This document shows positions 7,281-14,417 of a DNA stretch of 14,417 nt, piece by piece (position 1 is the first letter of the stretch; each line of letters begins with the position of its first letter). The stretch comes from Pseudomonadota bacterium (GTDB lineage: Bacteria > Pseudomonadota > Gammaproteobacteria > Acidiferrobacterales > Acidiferrobacteraceae). The stretch is taken from contig JAJYPQ010000056.1 of NCBI GenBank assembly GCA_021795255.1, forward strand, positions 1 through 14,417, given 5' to 3'. The translations under genes were made by a program, and so were the position numbers. Under the pieces are notes generated by a model, which was given only the letters and a program-made list of their open reading frames with translations, had not been told where the DNA came from and ran no database searches.

Positions 7281-9575
7281 ATGAAAAGATGGCTAACGGT
7301 GCTCTGCTTATTGGGCACCTTGATAAGCGCGACGGCTGCAGCGGCCCCGTTCGTGATTGAGCATATCGCAATGACAGGACTGAAGCGGATTTCGTCTGCC
7401 ACGGTCATGACCTATCTCCCTTTACGGGTCGGGGAAACCCTGACTCCCGCGAGGGCCGAGCGGGCCATCGTCGCGCTTTTTAAGACCGGTTTTTTTCGTG
7501 ACGTGCGGCTCATGCAGGAGGGGAGTACGCTTTTGGTCGCAGTCCGTGAGCGTCCCGCCATTGCCAGCATCAAGATCACCGGTACTCATGTCATAAAACC
7601 CCACAAGCTTCTGAAGTCCCTTGCGCGCATGGGGTTTGCCAAGGGCCGGGTGTTCAATCGCGCCTTGTTGCACGAAACGAAACAGGCTTTGCGCCGCCAA
7701 TATTTCAATCGCGGATACTACGCCGTGCGGGTGGTGACGACCGTCAAGCCTCTGGTGCGTGACCGAGTGGCCGTCAATATTGCGGTCTCAGAGGGGAAAA
7801 TTGCCCGCATCAAACAAATTACGATTGTTGGTAACCATAAGTTCAAGGAACAGCGTCTTTTGGGGCGCTTCAAGCTTGGTCCTCCAGGCCTTTTTAGCTT
7901 TTTTACGGGCAATGATCGCTATTCGCGTCAAAAGTTGATGGCCGATCTCGAGAACCTCCGCAATTTCTATCTCAATCGGGGTTTTTTGCGGTTCCGCCTC
8001 ATGTCAACGGTAGTGGCCATCACTCCTAGTAAAGACTGGATCTATGTGACGGAAAATGTACATGAAGGCCATGTCTATCGGATTTCCCACTACCAGTTTC
8101 TCGGTAAGACGGTTTTACCGCTTACAACGCTCAATAGTCTCATGCACATCAAGGCAGGCGCGGTGTTTTCGCGCGAGCGTATCACCGCGGGCACCCACCG
8201 TATTATTGGTCAACTCGGGAACCGTGGCTACGCGTTTGCCAACGTTCGAGTAGTACCACGCGTTGATCGCCAAAACCATACGATAGCACTTAGCTTTTTC
8301 GTGGAGCCCGGACAGCGCGTCTATGTGCGCCGTATCAAGTTCTTTGGGAATACGGTGACCCAGGACGCGGTTTTGCGTCGCACCATGCGCCAATATGAAG
8401 GCGCTTGGTTTTCGGCAGAGCGCATTAAAGAATCGATGACTTTGTTACGCAGGCTTGGATTTTTCGATAACGTGCGGGTGAGTACGCCGCCGGTTCCGGG
8501 CCATCCTAACGAGGTCGATGTTGATGTCCATGTAAAGGAGCGTCCGACCGGAAGCATAGTGGCGGGCCTTGGCTATTCGGACCTTTATGGGCTTTTCATC
8601 AACGGATCCGTCACCTATCAGGATCTTCTAGGAACCGGGAAGGAGGTATCCCTTACTGCGGATACCTCGGTAGCCTATAAGGATATCAATCTTACCTACG
8701 TTAACCCGTACTACACGAGCTCCGGCATCAGTCGCGGTTTTAACGTATACGATAGTTCCTTCAACGCGGCAGCAGCCTATACCGCGGCCTATAATGAAAG
8801 TACGGTTGGGGCCGGGGTGTTTTACGGCATCCCGATCGGGGTCAACCGAGAGATCAATGTTGGCCTAGCGGCCGAGCAGGTCACATTGACGGCCAATTCG
8901 ACAAGCGCCTATGTGGCGCAGCAGTTTGTCGCTCGTCACGGCTCGATAAACCATATTATCAAAGCGACTTTCGGCTGGTCGCGCAATACGCTGAACAATG
9001 CCATATTTCCCACCGACGGCACGTATCAGCAATTAAGTGGTGAGATCGGACTTCCGGGCGGGAGCTTGGAGTACTATCGGGCCTCCTACCTCGCGAGCGT
9101 GTTTTTCCCGCTTGGTCCTCAGGAGAGCTTAAAGCTGAGCAGCGAATGGAGTTACGGACATGGTTATGGCAACACCCACAACCTTCCATTCTTCAAGAAC
9201 TTCTACGCCGGTGGTGCCAGCTCGGTCCGGGGCTATCAAAACGAGTCCTTGGGCCCGCGCGATATTTTACCCCCTTACGATCCTATCGGGGGCGACAAGC
9301 GGGTATTGGCGAGCGCCGAGTACTTTTTCCCGGTGCCGGGCACCTCGAAACACAATCGTTCGATGCGCTTATCCACTTTCCTCGATGCCGGCCAGGTTTA
9401 TGGCCCCGGGCAGCCGATCGCCCTTGGTCAGGTTCGTACCTCTTTTGGTATCGCGTTTGATTGGTTCTCACCTATCGCGCCCTTAAGTATCAGTATTGCG
9501 CGACCTTTGAATGCCCGGCCTGGGGACCAGACGCGTGCCGTGCAGTTTACGCTTGGCACGCTCTTTATGTACTAG
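7281..9575 (+). CDS. bamA: Outer membrane protein assembly factor BamA
   Basis: Essential Omp85 protein that folds and inserts beta-barrel proteins into the outer membrane. The product is 764 residues (E. coli 810). A signal peptide (MKRW, then a hydrophobic run to about residue 20-22, ending in an Ala cluster) precedes five POTRA domains, about residues 23-420, in which ERPAIASIKITG, ITIVGNHKFKE and RIKFFGNTVTQDAVLRR are recognisable. The 16-strand barrel fills the rest. The loop 6 motif VRGY lies at 649-652, with the conserved Arg650. The C-terminal beta-signal reads QFTLGTLF but is followed by Met-Tyr before the stop. ATG 7281 is chosen because it starts the signal peptide; an ATG at 7221 lies inside rseP. 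The upstream ribosome site is weak. No skp follows. Confidence 0.97.
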   Translation: MKRWLTVLCLLGTLISATAAAAPFVIEHIAMTGLKRISSATVMTYLPLRVGETLTPARAERAIVALFKTGFFRDVRLMQEGSTLLVAVRERPAIASIKITGTHVIKPHKLLKSLARMGFAKGRVFNRALLHETKQALRRQYFNRGYYAVRVVTTVKPLVRDRVAVNIAVSEGKIARIKQITIVGNHKFKEQRLLGRFKLGPPGLFSFFTGNDRYSRQKLMADLENLRNFYLNRGFLRFRLMSTVVAITPSKDWIYVTENVHEGHVYRISHYQFLGKTVLPLTTLNSLMHIKAGAVFSRERITAGTHRIIGQLGNRGYAFANVRVVPRVDRQNHTIALSFFVEPGQRVYVRRIKFFGNTVTQDAVLRRTMRQYEGAWFSAERIKESMTLLRRLGFFDNVRVSTPPVPGHPNEVDVDVHVKERPTGSIVAGLGYSDLYGLFINGSVTYQDLLGTGKEVSLTADTSVAYKDINLTYVNPYYTSSGISRGFNVYDSSFNAAAAYTAAYNESTVGAGVFYGIPIGVNREINVGLAAEQVTLTANSTSAYVAQQFVARHGSINHIIKATFGWSRNTLNNAIFPTDGTYQQLSGEIGLPGGSLEYYRASYLASVFFPLGPQESLKLSSEWSYGHGYGNTHNLPFFKNFYAGGASSVRGYQNESLGPRDILPPYDPIGGDKRVLASAEYFFPVPGTSKHNRSMRLSTFLDAGQVYGPGQPIALGQVRTSFGIAFDWFSPIAPLSISIARPLNARPGDQTRAVQFTLGTLFMY

Positions 9576-9594
9576 CGGAAACAGGCGCCAATGG

Positions 9595-9635
9595 CTAGGC
9601 TTCGAGTCTAGGAGGCGGGCGCGGCCCGAACGAAC
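9595..9635 (+). promoter_or_regulatory. lpxD leader: distant Shine-Dalgarno with bridging hairpin
   Basis: The 60-nt bamA/lpxD gap contains a strong ribosome site TAGGAGG (9609-9615), but the only available lpxD start, ATG 9636, lies 20 nt further on. Immediately after the site is a perfect hairpin, CGGGC-GCG-GCCCG (9616-9628). If folded, it leaves 7 unpaired nt before the ATG, a normal spacing. Phage T4 genes 25 and 38 are known precedents for such a bridge. A second, weaker hairpin, CTAGGCT-TCG-AGTCTAG (9595-9611, with G-U pairs), overlaps the first three bases of the ribosome site. The sequence elements are seen directly; their function is inferred. Confidence 0.55.
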
Positions 9636-10676
9636 ATGGCGTACACATTGAGTGAATTGGCGGAGGTGGCTCAGGCGACTCTTCGCGGAAACGCCGAAAA
9701 CGAGATCGATGCTGTGGCCCCCCTCAATAAGGCGGGTCCGCGGCACATCGCTTATTGTGCCTCTCCCCGATACCGCTCCTTGATACCCACAAGCACGGCG
9801 GGCGCCCTTGTTTTGCAACCTGAAGACGCGGATTTGTTTCCGGGGAACGCCTTATTGTGCCCCGAACCCCGGATTGCCTTCGCGCGCATTGCCAATCTGC
9901 TTCACCCCCTCGAGAATACGCCACCCGGGCGCCATGCAAGTGCGGTAGTCCATGCCACGGCTAGCCTGGCGGACAGTGTCAGCATCGGGGCGCACGCGGT
10001 CATCGAGGGTGGGGCGGTTCTGGAAGCCGATGTGGTCATAGGCCCAGGCGTTGTCGTGGGCGCGCGTTGCGTTATCGGGCAGGGTACGAAAGTCGAGGCC
10101 CGCACTGTTATTATGCACGATTGCATTGTCGGAAAACGCTGCGCCATTTCCCCGGGAGTCGTGATTGGCGGCGAAGGGTTTGGCTATGTCCGAGAACAAG
10201 ACGGGCGCTGGCTCAAGGTCCCGCAATTGGGGCGGGTGGTGATCGGAGACGATGTTGACATAGGGGCCAATACGACCATTGATCGCGGGGCCTTGGGTGA
10301 TACCGTCATAGGCAACGGCGTTAAGCTCGATAATCTGATTCAGATCGCCCACAACGTCAAGATCGGGGACCATACGGCTATGGCCGGTTGCGTGGGCGTA
10401 GCAGGCAGTGCTGTGATCGGAAAGCGCTGTATGATCGCGGGCGGCGCTGGGATTGTGGGCCACATCACGGTAGGAGATGATGTAGAGGTGACGGCGATGT
10501 CGTTTTTGAAGGGATCAGTGGAGGGCCCGGGCCGGTTTTCGTCCAGCCTTCCTGCGACGGCAGCCGATGTCTGGGCACGGAATGTGGGCCGCTTTCGGCA
10601 TCTCGATGAATTGGCGCGTCGATTGCGGCGCGCCGAGCAAACAATAAAGCAGCTTTTGGCAGGGGGAAAACATTGA
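9636..10676 (+). CDS. lpxD: UDP-3-O-(3-hydroxyacyl)glucosamine N-acyltransferase
   Basis: Third step of lipid A synthesis: adds an N-linked (R)-3-hydroxyacyl chain from acyl-ACP to UDP-3-O-acyl-glucosamine in the cytoplasm. The product is 346 residues (E. coli 341). An N-terminal uridine-binding domain (about 1-100) precedes a left-handed beta helix of hexapeptide repeats (about 101-300), and a charged C-terminal helix (about 315-346) ends the protein. Catalytic H239 sits in [13 protein letters not shown], with the same number as in E. coli, and GGEGFGY is present around 178-184. By ungapped alignment, residue 290 is Phe where E. coli has the chain-length residue Met290. ATG 9636 is the only start in reach; its ribosome site is 20 nt upstream across a hairpin. 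The stop overlaps the fabZ start (TTGA). Confidence 0.97.
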   Translation: MAYTLSELAEVAQATLRGNAENEIDAVAPLNKAGPRHIAYCASPRYRSLIPTSTAGALVLQPEDADLFPGNALLCPEPRIAFARIANLLHPLENTPPGRHASAVVHATASLADSVSIGAHAVIEGGAVLEADVVIGPGVVVGARCVIGQGTKVEARTVIMHDCIVGKRCAISPGVVIGGEGFGYVREQDGRWLKVPQLGRVVIGDDVDIGANTTIDRGALGDTVIGNGVKLDNLIQIAHNVKIGDHTAMAGCVGVAGSAVIGKRCMIAGGAGIVGHITVGDDVEVTAMSFLKGSVEGPGRFSSSLPATAADVWARNVGRFRHLDELARRLRRAEQTIKQLLAGGKH

Positions 10677-11119
10677 ACACGCTTGATATTCACGAGGTCT
10701 TAAAACACCTCCCGCACCGGTACCCGTTTTTGTTGGTCGACCGGGTCCTGGATTATGTTCCGAATGAGTCGCTCGTGGCCATTAAGAATGTCACCATTAA
10801 TGAGCCGTTTTTCCAGGGACACTTCCCCCACTATCCGGTTATGCCAGGGGTGCTCGTAATTGAGGCCATGGCCCAGGCCTGCGCCATTTTGTCGTTCAAG
10901 ACACTGGGCAAGCTGCCTGGGGACGGGGGCGTGTATTTGTTTGTGGGTATAGACAAGGCGCGCTTCAAGCGTCCGGTAGGCCCCGGTGACCAAATGCGTC
11001 TCAGCGTGAAGCTGACCCGCAAAATGCAAGGCATTTGGCGCTTTGAGGCCACCGCCACCGTCGACGACGCAGTGTGTTCGACGGCTGAGCTGATGTGTAC
11101 CTATAAGGAGATTGCATGA
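10673..11119 (+). CDS. fabZ: 3-hydroxyacyl-ACP dehydratase FabZ
   Basis: Dehydrates (R)-3-hydroxyacyl-ACP in type II fatty acid elongation. It uses the same 3-hydroxyacyl-ACP pool as LpxA and LpxD, so it affects the balance of phospholipid to lipid A. The product is 148 residues (E. coli 151), a single hot-dog fold. Motifs: LLPHR-like [14 protein letters not shown] near the N-terminus, [18 protein letters not shown] with catalytic H50, and EAMAQ with catalytic E64, then [11 protein letters not shown]. The start is TTG 10673, overlapping the lpxD stop by 4 nt, with AGGGGG at 10661-10666 and a 6-nt spacer. The TTG is supported by the alignment of the N-terminus and by the lack of a better start. 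It overlaps lpxA by 4 nt (ATGA). Confidence 0.97.
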   Translation: MNTLDIHEVLKHLPHRYPFLLVDRVLDYVPNESLVAIKNVTINEPFFQGHFPHYPVMPGVLVIEAMAQACAILSFKTLGKLPGDGGVYLFVGIDKARFKRPVGPGDQMRLSVKLTRKMQGIWRFEATATVDDAVCSTAELMCTYKEIA

Positions 11120-11886
11120 TCCATCCCCATGCCCTCGTTGATTCGAGTGCTGAGATTGCCTCGGGCGTCGAGATCGGACCGTTTTCCGTGATCGGCCCCG
11201 AGGTTACGATCGGGGAGGGAACCTGGGTCGGACCCCATGTCGTCATTAATGGCCCGACTCGGATAGGGCGGGATAACCGGATCTACCAGTTCTCGTCCCT
11301 GGGGGAAATTGCCCAGGACCTAAAGTATGCGGGCGAAAGGGACGCCCTCGAGATCGGTGATCGCAACGTTTTTCGGGAGTACTGTACCGTGAGCCGCGGG
11401 ACTGCGGGAGGGGGCGGGGTGACTCGGATCGGCCACGACAACTTCTTGATGGCCTACGTCCATGTCGCGCACGACTGTCAGATAGCCAATTATACGGTGT
11501 TCGCCAACTGCGCGAGTTTGGCCGGGCATGTGCACGTCGAAGACTACGCTGTTCTTGGGGGGTTCACGGGGGTCCATCAGTTCTGCCGGGTCGGCCAGCA
11601 TTGCATGACAGGAATCGGCACGGTCTCGTTTCAGGATATACCGCCGTATATGGTAGCGGCCGGCAATACCGCGAAACCCTACGGCATCAATACAACCGGG
11701 CTAAAACGGAGGGGGTTTTCGGCGGAGGATCTCGCGGGACTGAAGAAGGCCTATAAGCTACTTTATAAGTCGAACCTGCGCCTCGAAGAGGCCGTCGCCG
11801 AAATCGAAGGTCTGGTGGGTGAGTGTCCGCCTGTCGAGCGCTTGGTGCGATTTCTCCGTGTCGAAGGACGAGGCATTATTCGCTAA
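11116..11886 (+). CDS. lpxA: UDP-N-acetylglucosamine acyltransferase
   Basis: First step of lipid A synthesis: transfers an (R)-3-hydroxyacyl chain from ACP to the 3-OH of UDP-GlcNAc. The product is 256 residues (E. coli 262). A left-handed beta helix of hexapeptide repeats (about 1-185) is followed by a C-terminal helical domain with [11 protein letters not shown]. Catalytic H119 (E. coli H125) is in HVAHDC, and HQFCRVGQH and [12 protein letters not shown] are conserved. The hydrocarbon-ruler position (E. coli Gly173) is Ile167 here by ungapped alignment from the catalytic His, which points to an acyl chain shorter than C14. ATG 11116 overlaps the fabZ stop, with AAGGAG (11105-11110) 5 nt upstream. 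The TAATG junction couples it to lpxB. Confidence 0.98.
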   Translation: MIHPHALVDSSAEIASGVEIGPFSVIGPEVTIGEGTWVGPHVVINGPTRIGRDNRIYQFSSLGEIAQDLKYAGERDALEIGDRNVFREYCTVSRGTAGGGGVTRIGHDNFLMAYVHVAHDCQIANYTVFANCASLAGHVHVEDYAVLGGFTGVHQFCRVGQHCMTGIGTVSFQDIPPYMVAAGNTAKPYGINTTGLKRRGFSAEDLAGLKKAYKLLYKSNLRLEEAVAEIEGLVGECPPVERLVRFLRVEGRGIIR

Positions 11887-13058
11887 TGAACCTACGATTC
11901 GGGATCGTAGCTGGCGAGGCCTCAGGAGATCTTCTCGGGGCCGGCCTTATGGCGGCCCTCAAGAATCGAGTGCCTTGTTCCTTTGAGGGGATTTGCGGAC
12001 CCGCTATGATAGGCCAGGGGGGTTTGAGCCGCTACCCGATGGAGAGTCTCTCGGTGATGGGTATCTCTGAGGTCGTGGGTCATTTGCCCCGGCTTTTACG
12101 CATGCGCCGGGAGCTAATCCAGTACTTCTCCGACACCCGCCCGGATTGTGTCATCGGGATCGACGCGCCGGACTTTACTCTGCCCCTCGAACGCGCACTG
12201 AAGAAGCAGGGTATTCCCGTTGTTCATTATGTGAGCCCCACCGTGTGGGCATGGCGTAGTGGGCGCGTCAAGACGGTGGCCAAAAGCGCCGATCTTCTTT
12301 TGACTCTATTCCCGTTTGAGCCCGCTTACTATAGCGACAAAATGGAGGCGTTGTTCGTAGGCCACCCGCTTGCGGACACGATCGAGTCGAGCAGCGATGT
12401 GCGTCCAGCCCGCAACGAACTGTGCCTCGATAGCGATGGCCTCATCATCGCCTTGCTGCCGGGAAGCCGTGAGAGCGAGTTGAAGGCTCATGCGGAGCTT
12501 TTTGTAAAGACCGCCATGCGCCTCACCCTACGGTATCCGGGGTGTCGATTCATCGTACCCTTCGTTAATCGCGAGACGCGGGCGGTGTTCGATGAGGCGC
12601 TGACCGCCCATCGGGCCTTCGATCTTCCGATTACGAGGCTTCACGGCCATGCTCGTTTAGCGATGGCGGCCGCTGATATCGTGCTCGTCGCCTCCGGCAC
12701 TGCCGCTCTTGAGGCGGCTTTGATCGGGAGGCCCATGGTCGTGGTTTACCGTCTGTCAAGGCTCAGTTACCGCCTTATCAAGGCTCTGTCGCGCTTAGAG
12801 TATTACTCGCTTCCCAATCATCTCGTCGGGCATAGGCTCGTGCCGGAATTGATCCAGGAGCAGGCGACACCGGACCGGCTTGTACGCTGCGCCGAGGACT
12901 TGATCGAAGACACCGGCGCCCGCTGCGACATGACACGAGGGTTCGGGACGATTCGGGAAGCCTTGAGACGCGGTGCAAACAGTCGAGCAGCGGAGGCGGT
13001 GCTGGACTTGATCCGCGTTGAGCGTCGACCGGTGGCCGCGGTGCTATGCGGCTCATAG
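11886..13058 (+). CDS. lpxB: Lipid-A-disaccharide synthase
   Basis: Inverting glycosyltransferase (GT19) that joins UDP-2,3-diacylglucosamine and lipid X to form the beta-1,6 lipid A disaccharide. It is a peripheral protein at the inner membrane. The product is 390 residues (E. coli 382). Motifs: GEASGD at 10-15, GIDAPDF at 91-97, YVSPTVWAW at 115-123, FVGHPL at 157-162, LPGSRESE at 191-198, and [11 protein letters not shown] from 269, which is the UDP-binding side. The start is ATG 11886, sharing one base with the lpxA stop (TAATG), with GAGG about 12 nt upstream. An upstream GTG at 11823 inside lpxA would add an unrelated 21-residue N-terminus and is rejected. The lpxB 3' end overlaps rnhB by 13 nt. 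Confidence 0.98.
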   Translation: MNLRFGIVAGEASGDLLGAGLMAALKNRVPCSFEGICGPAMIGQGGLSRYPMESLSVMGISEVVGHLPRLLRMRRELIQYFSDTRPDCVIGIDAPDFTLPLERALKKQGIPVVHYVSPTVWAWRSGRVKTVAKSADLLLTLFPFEPAYYSDKMEALFVGHPLADTIESSSDVRPARNELCLDSDGLIIALLPGSRESELKAHAELFVKTAMRLTLRYPGCRFIVPFVNRETRAVFDEALTAHRAFDLPITRLHGHARLAMAAADIVLVASGTAALEAALIGRPMVVVYRLSRLSYRLIKALSRLEYYSLPNHLVGHRLVPELIQEQATPDRLVRCAEDLIEDTGARCDMTRGFGTIREALRRGANSRAAEAVLDLIRVERRPVAAVLCGS

Positions 13059-13624
13059 CGGGAATTGATGAGGTGGGTATGGGGCCGCTGGCCGGTCCCG
13101 TTATCGCTGCCGCTGTGATCTTGAGGCGCTGTCGTCGTATCGACGGTCTGGCGGATTCAAAGCAGCTGACCGCCCGCAAGCGCGCAAGCTTGGTAGAACA
13201 TATCAAAGAGGGCGCCTTGGCCTGGGCGCTCGGTCGGGCCGAAGTGGCAGAAATCGACACCTTGAACATTTTGCATGCGGCGTGGCTTGCTATGCGTAGG
13301 GCGGTTGCGGCCTTAGATGTTGCGCCTGAATTTGCGATTATTGACGGATTGTATGTTCCCGAGTTGCCCTGCCCCGGCCGCGCTGTGGTGCGCGCCGACG
13401 CGCATGTACCTGCCGTTTCCGCGGCATCGGTGCTGGCTAAAGTGGCGCGCGATGAGGAGATGCGAGCGTGGGACGAGGTATATCCCGAATATGGATTCGC
13501 CGCCCATAAGGGCTATGGCACGGCGCGCCATCTGGCGGCACTTTCGCGTCATGGGGCCTGCCCCTTGCATCGCCAAAGTTTCGCACCCGTACGTTCGGCT
13601 CCAGTCAGGTGTAAAGAGGCGTAA
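13046..13624 (+). CDS. rnhB: Ribonuclease HII
   Basis: Cleaves RNA in RNA-DNA hybrids and nicks 5' of single ribonucleotides in DNA, starting ribonucleotide excision repair. The product is 192 residues (E. coli 198). The DEDD catalytic set is present: D8 and E9 in GIDEVG, D100 in IIDG, and D118 in [39 protein letters not shown] and [12 protein letters not shown] are also typical. The GRG motif that contacts the RNA-DNA junction reads GMG (residues 11-13), with Met12 in place of Arg. It starts at ATG 13046 within the end of lpxB, with no strong ribosome site, so translational coupling is likely. dnaE begins immediately after the stop. Confidence 0.97.
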   Translation: MRLIAGIDEVGMGPLAGPVIAAAVILRRCRRIDGLADSKQLTARKRASLVEHIKEGALAWALGRAEVAEIDTLNILHAAWLAMRRAVAALDVAPEFAIIDGLYVPELPCPGRAVVRADAHVPAVSAASVLAKVARDEEMRAWDEVYPEYGFAAHKGYGTARHLAALSRHGACPLHRQSFAPVRSAPVRCKEA

Positions 13625-14417
13625 ATGGATAGCTTTGTCCACCTCCACGTTCATTCCGAATACTCCCTAGCCGACGGACTGGTCCGACTGGATGAGCTTG
13701 TGGCGGCCTGCAGTGAAAAGGGCATGCCAGCGGTTGCGGTCACCGATCTTGCTAATCTCTTTGGGATGGTCAAGTTTTATAAGGAGGCCGTGGCGGCCGG
13801 CATTAAACCCATTATAGGTGCCGATGTTTTTGTCGCAAGCGAGGATCCACACCGTCCTTATAGGCTTGTTTTGCTGTGCCAGAACCAGGAAGGCTATCGT
13901 CATTTGAGTCAACTTTTGACGCGTGCCTATAGCGAGGGCCAGACTGCCGGGCGGGTCTGTCTTGACAAGTCGTGGTTCGCGGGACAGAGCGCAGGACTTA
14001 TCGCTCTTTCTGCGGCACTCGACGGCGATATTGGCCAATTTCTTGTTGGGAACCACAAAGACAAGGCCGAGAACGCGGCCCGCGATTGGGCGCGGATTTT
14101 CCCCGGCTGTTTCTATATCGAACTGCAGCGCACCGGCAAGATCTGGCAAGAGGAGTATAACCGGCTGGCCAGGGGTCTTGCGCGCCATGTGGGCCTCCCG
14201 TTGGTAGCGACCCATGATGTCCGGTTTCTTACGCGAGAGGATTTTGAGGCCCACGAGATTCGAGTGTGCATCCACGAAGGTCGGACGCTCGCCGACCCTA
14301 AGCGGCCGCGTCACTACAGTGAGCAACAATATCTAGCAAGCCCCGAGGAGATGGCGGCACTATTTGCCGATATCCCAGAGGCCATCCGCAACACGGTCGA
14401 GATCGCAAAACGGTGTA
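13625..14417 (+). CDS. dnaE: DNA polymerase III alpha subunit, 3' partial
   Basis: Catalytic subunit of the replicative DNA polymerase III holoenzyme. The open frame runs off the window end after 264 codons and one extra base, so only the N-terminal PHP domain and the beginning of what follows are visible; the family is about 1,150 residues. Seen: VHLHVHSEYSLADGL at 5-19, GMPAVAVTDLANLFG at 33-47, GIKPIIGADVFV, TRAYSEG, LPLVATHDVRF, and EIRVCIHEGRTLADPKRPRHYS, ending in ADIPEAIRNTVEIAKRC, all close to E. coli DnaE. ATG 13625 abuts the rnhB stop, with AAAGAGG (13613-13619) 5 nt upstream. The PHP metal site is partly kept: H8 is present where E. coli has Arg10, but the TDH motif reads TDL. Confidence 0.97.
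   Translation, partial: MDSFVHLHVHSEYSLADGLVRLDELVAACSEKGMPAVAVTDLANLFGMVKFYKEAVAAGIKPIIGADVFVASEDPHRPYRLVLLCQNQEGYRHLSQLLTRAYSEGQTAGRVCLDKSWFAGQSAGLIALSAALDGDIGQFLVGNHKDKAENAARDWARIFPGCFYIELQRTGKIWQEEYNRLARGLARHVGLPLVATHDVRFLTREDFEAHEIRVCIHEGRTLADPKRPRHYSEQQYLASPEEMAALFADIPEAIRNTVEIAKRC

Noticed and set aside
9595..9611. Hairpin in the bamA/lpxD gap as a transcription terminator
   Set aside because: The stem is short with G-U pairs, and no T tract follows. It is more plausible as part of the lpxD leader structure.
9852..10463. A 203-codon open frame on the minus strand opposite lpxD
   Set aside because: It mirrors the repetitive hexapeptide codons of lpxD and has no recognisable motif; it is a shadow frame.
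9961..10500. Repeated short hexapeptide-like units in lpxD and lpxA as a tandem DNA repeat
   Set aside because: The repetition is at the protein level (left-handed beta helix, pattern of Ile/Val/Leu-Gly) and not a nucleotide repeat array.
11823..11885. GTG 11823 as an earlier lpxB start
   Set aside because: It lies within lpxA and adds residues unlike LpxB; ATG 11886 forms a TAATG junction and gives the expected N-terminus.

Overview
The window holds a conserved housekeeping gene cluster, entirely on the + strand, of the kind found in Gammaproteobacteria: rpsB-tsf-pyrH-frr-uppS-cdsA-dxr-rseP-bamA-lpxD-fabZ-lpxA-lpxB-rnhB-dnaE. Every protein could be recognised from family motifs or from recall of the E. 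coli homologue. The uppS-cdsA-dxr order is the pseudomonad-like one (E. coli has dxr before uppS and cdsA). The lipid A genes show a Gram-negative bacterium with an LPS outer membrane. The DNA looks GC-rich and the organism is clearly not an enterobacterium. A chemolithotrophic or acidophilic lineage such as Acidiferrobacter or Acidithiobacillus is only a guess.

Layout. Positions 1-3065 carry the translation and nucleotide block: ribosomal protein S2 (5' end cut off by the window), elongation factor Ts, UMP kinase and ribosome recycling factor. A perfect 14-bp hairpin lies between rpsB and tsf. Positions 3099-7258 carry envelope precursor and stress genes: undecaprenyl diphosphate synthase, CDP-diacylglycerol synthase, DXP reductoisomerase (MEP isoprenoid pathway, which feeds UppS) and the RseP intramembrane protease. 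Positions 7281-13058 build the outer membrane: BamA, then LpxD, FabZ, LpxA and LpxB of lipid A synthesis. FabZ competes with LpxA and LpxD for (R)-3-hydroxyacyl-ACP. Positions 13046-14417 carry RNase HII and the start of the replicative polymerase DnaE, cut off by the window end.

The genes are tightly packed. Seven neighbouring pairs overlap by 1-13 nt, one pair abuts, and several genes start with GTG or TTG, so translational coupling is likely. The only gaps over 20 nt are rpsB/tsf (65 nt), frr/uppS (33 nt), rseP/bamA (22 nt) and bamA/lpxD (60 nt). No stretch over 300 bases lacks a gene. I saw no RNA genes, mobile elements, CRISPR arrays or long repeats.

I found no undescribed multi-gene system. 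The points worth a second look are local: a hairpin that appears to bring a distant Shine-Dalgarno close to the lpxD start codon; the absence of skp between bamA and lpxD; bulky residues at the acyl-chain 'ruler' positions of LpxA and LpxD; a GMG instead of GRG motif in RNase HII; a basic RGG-like tail on S2; a BamA beta-signal followed by two extra residues; and a partly retained PHP metal site in DnaE.
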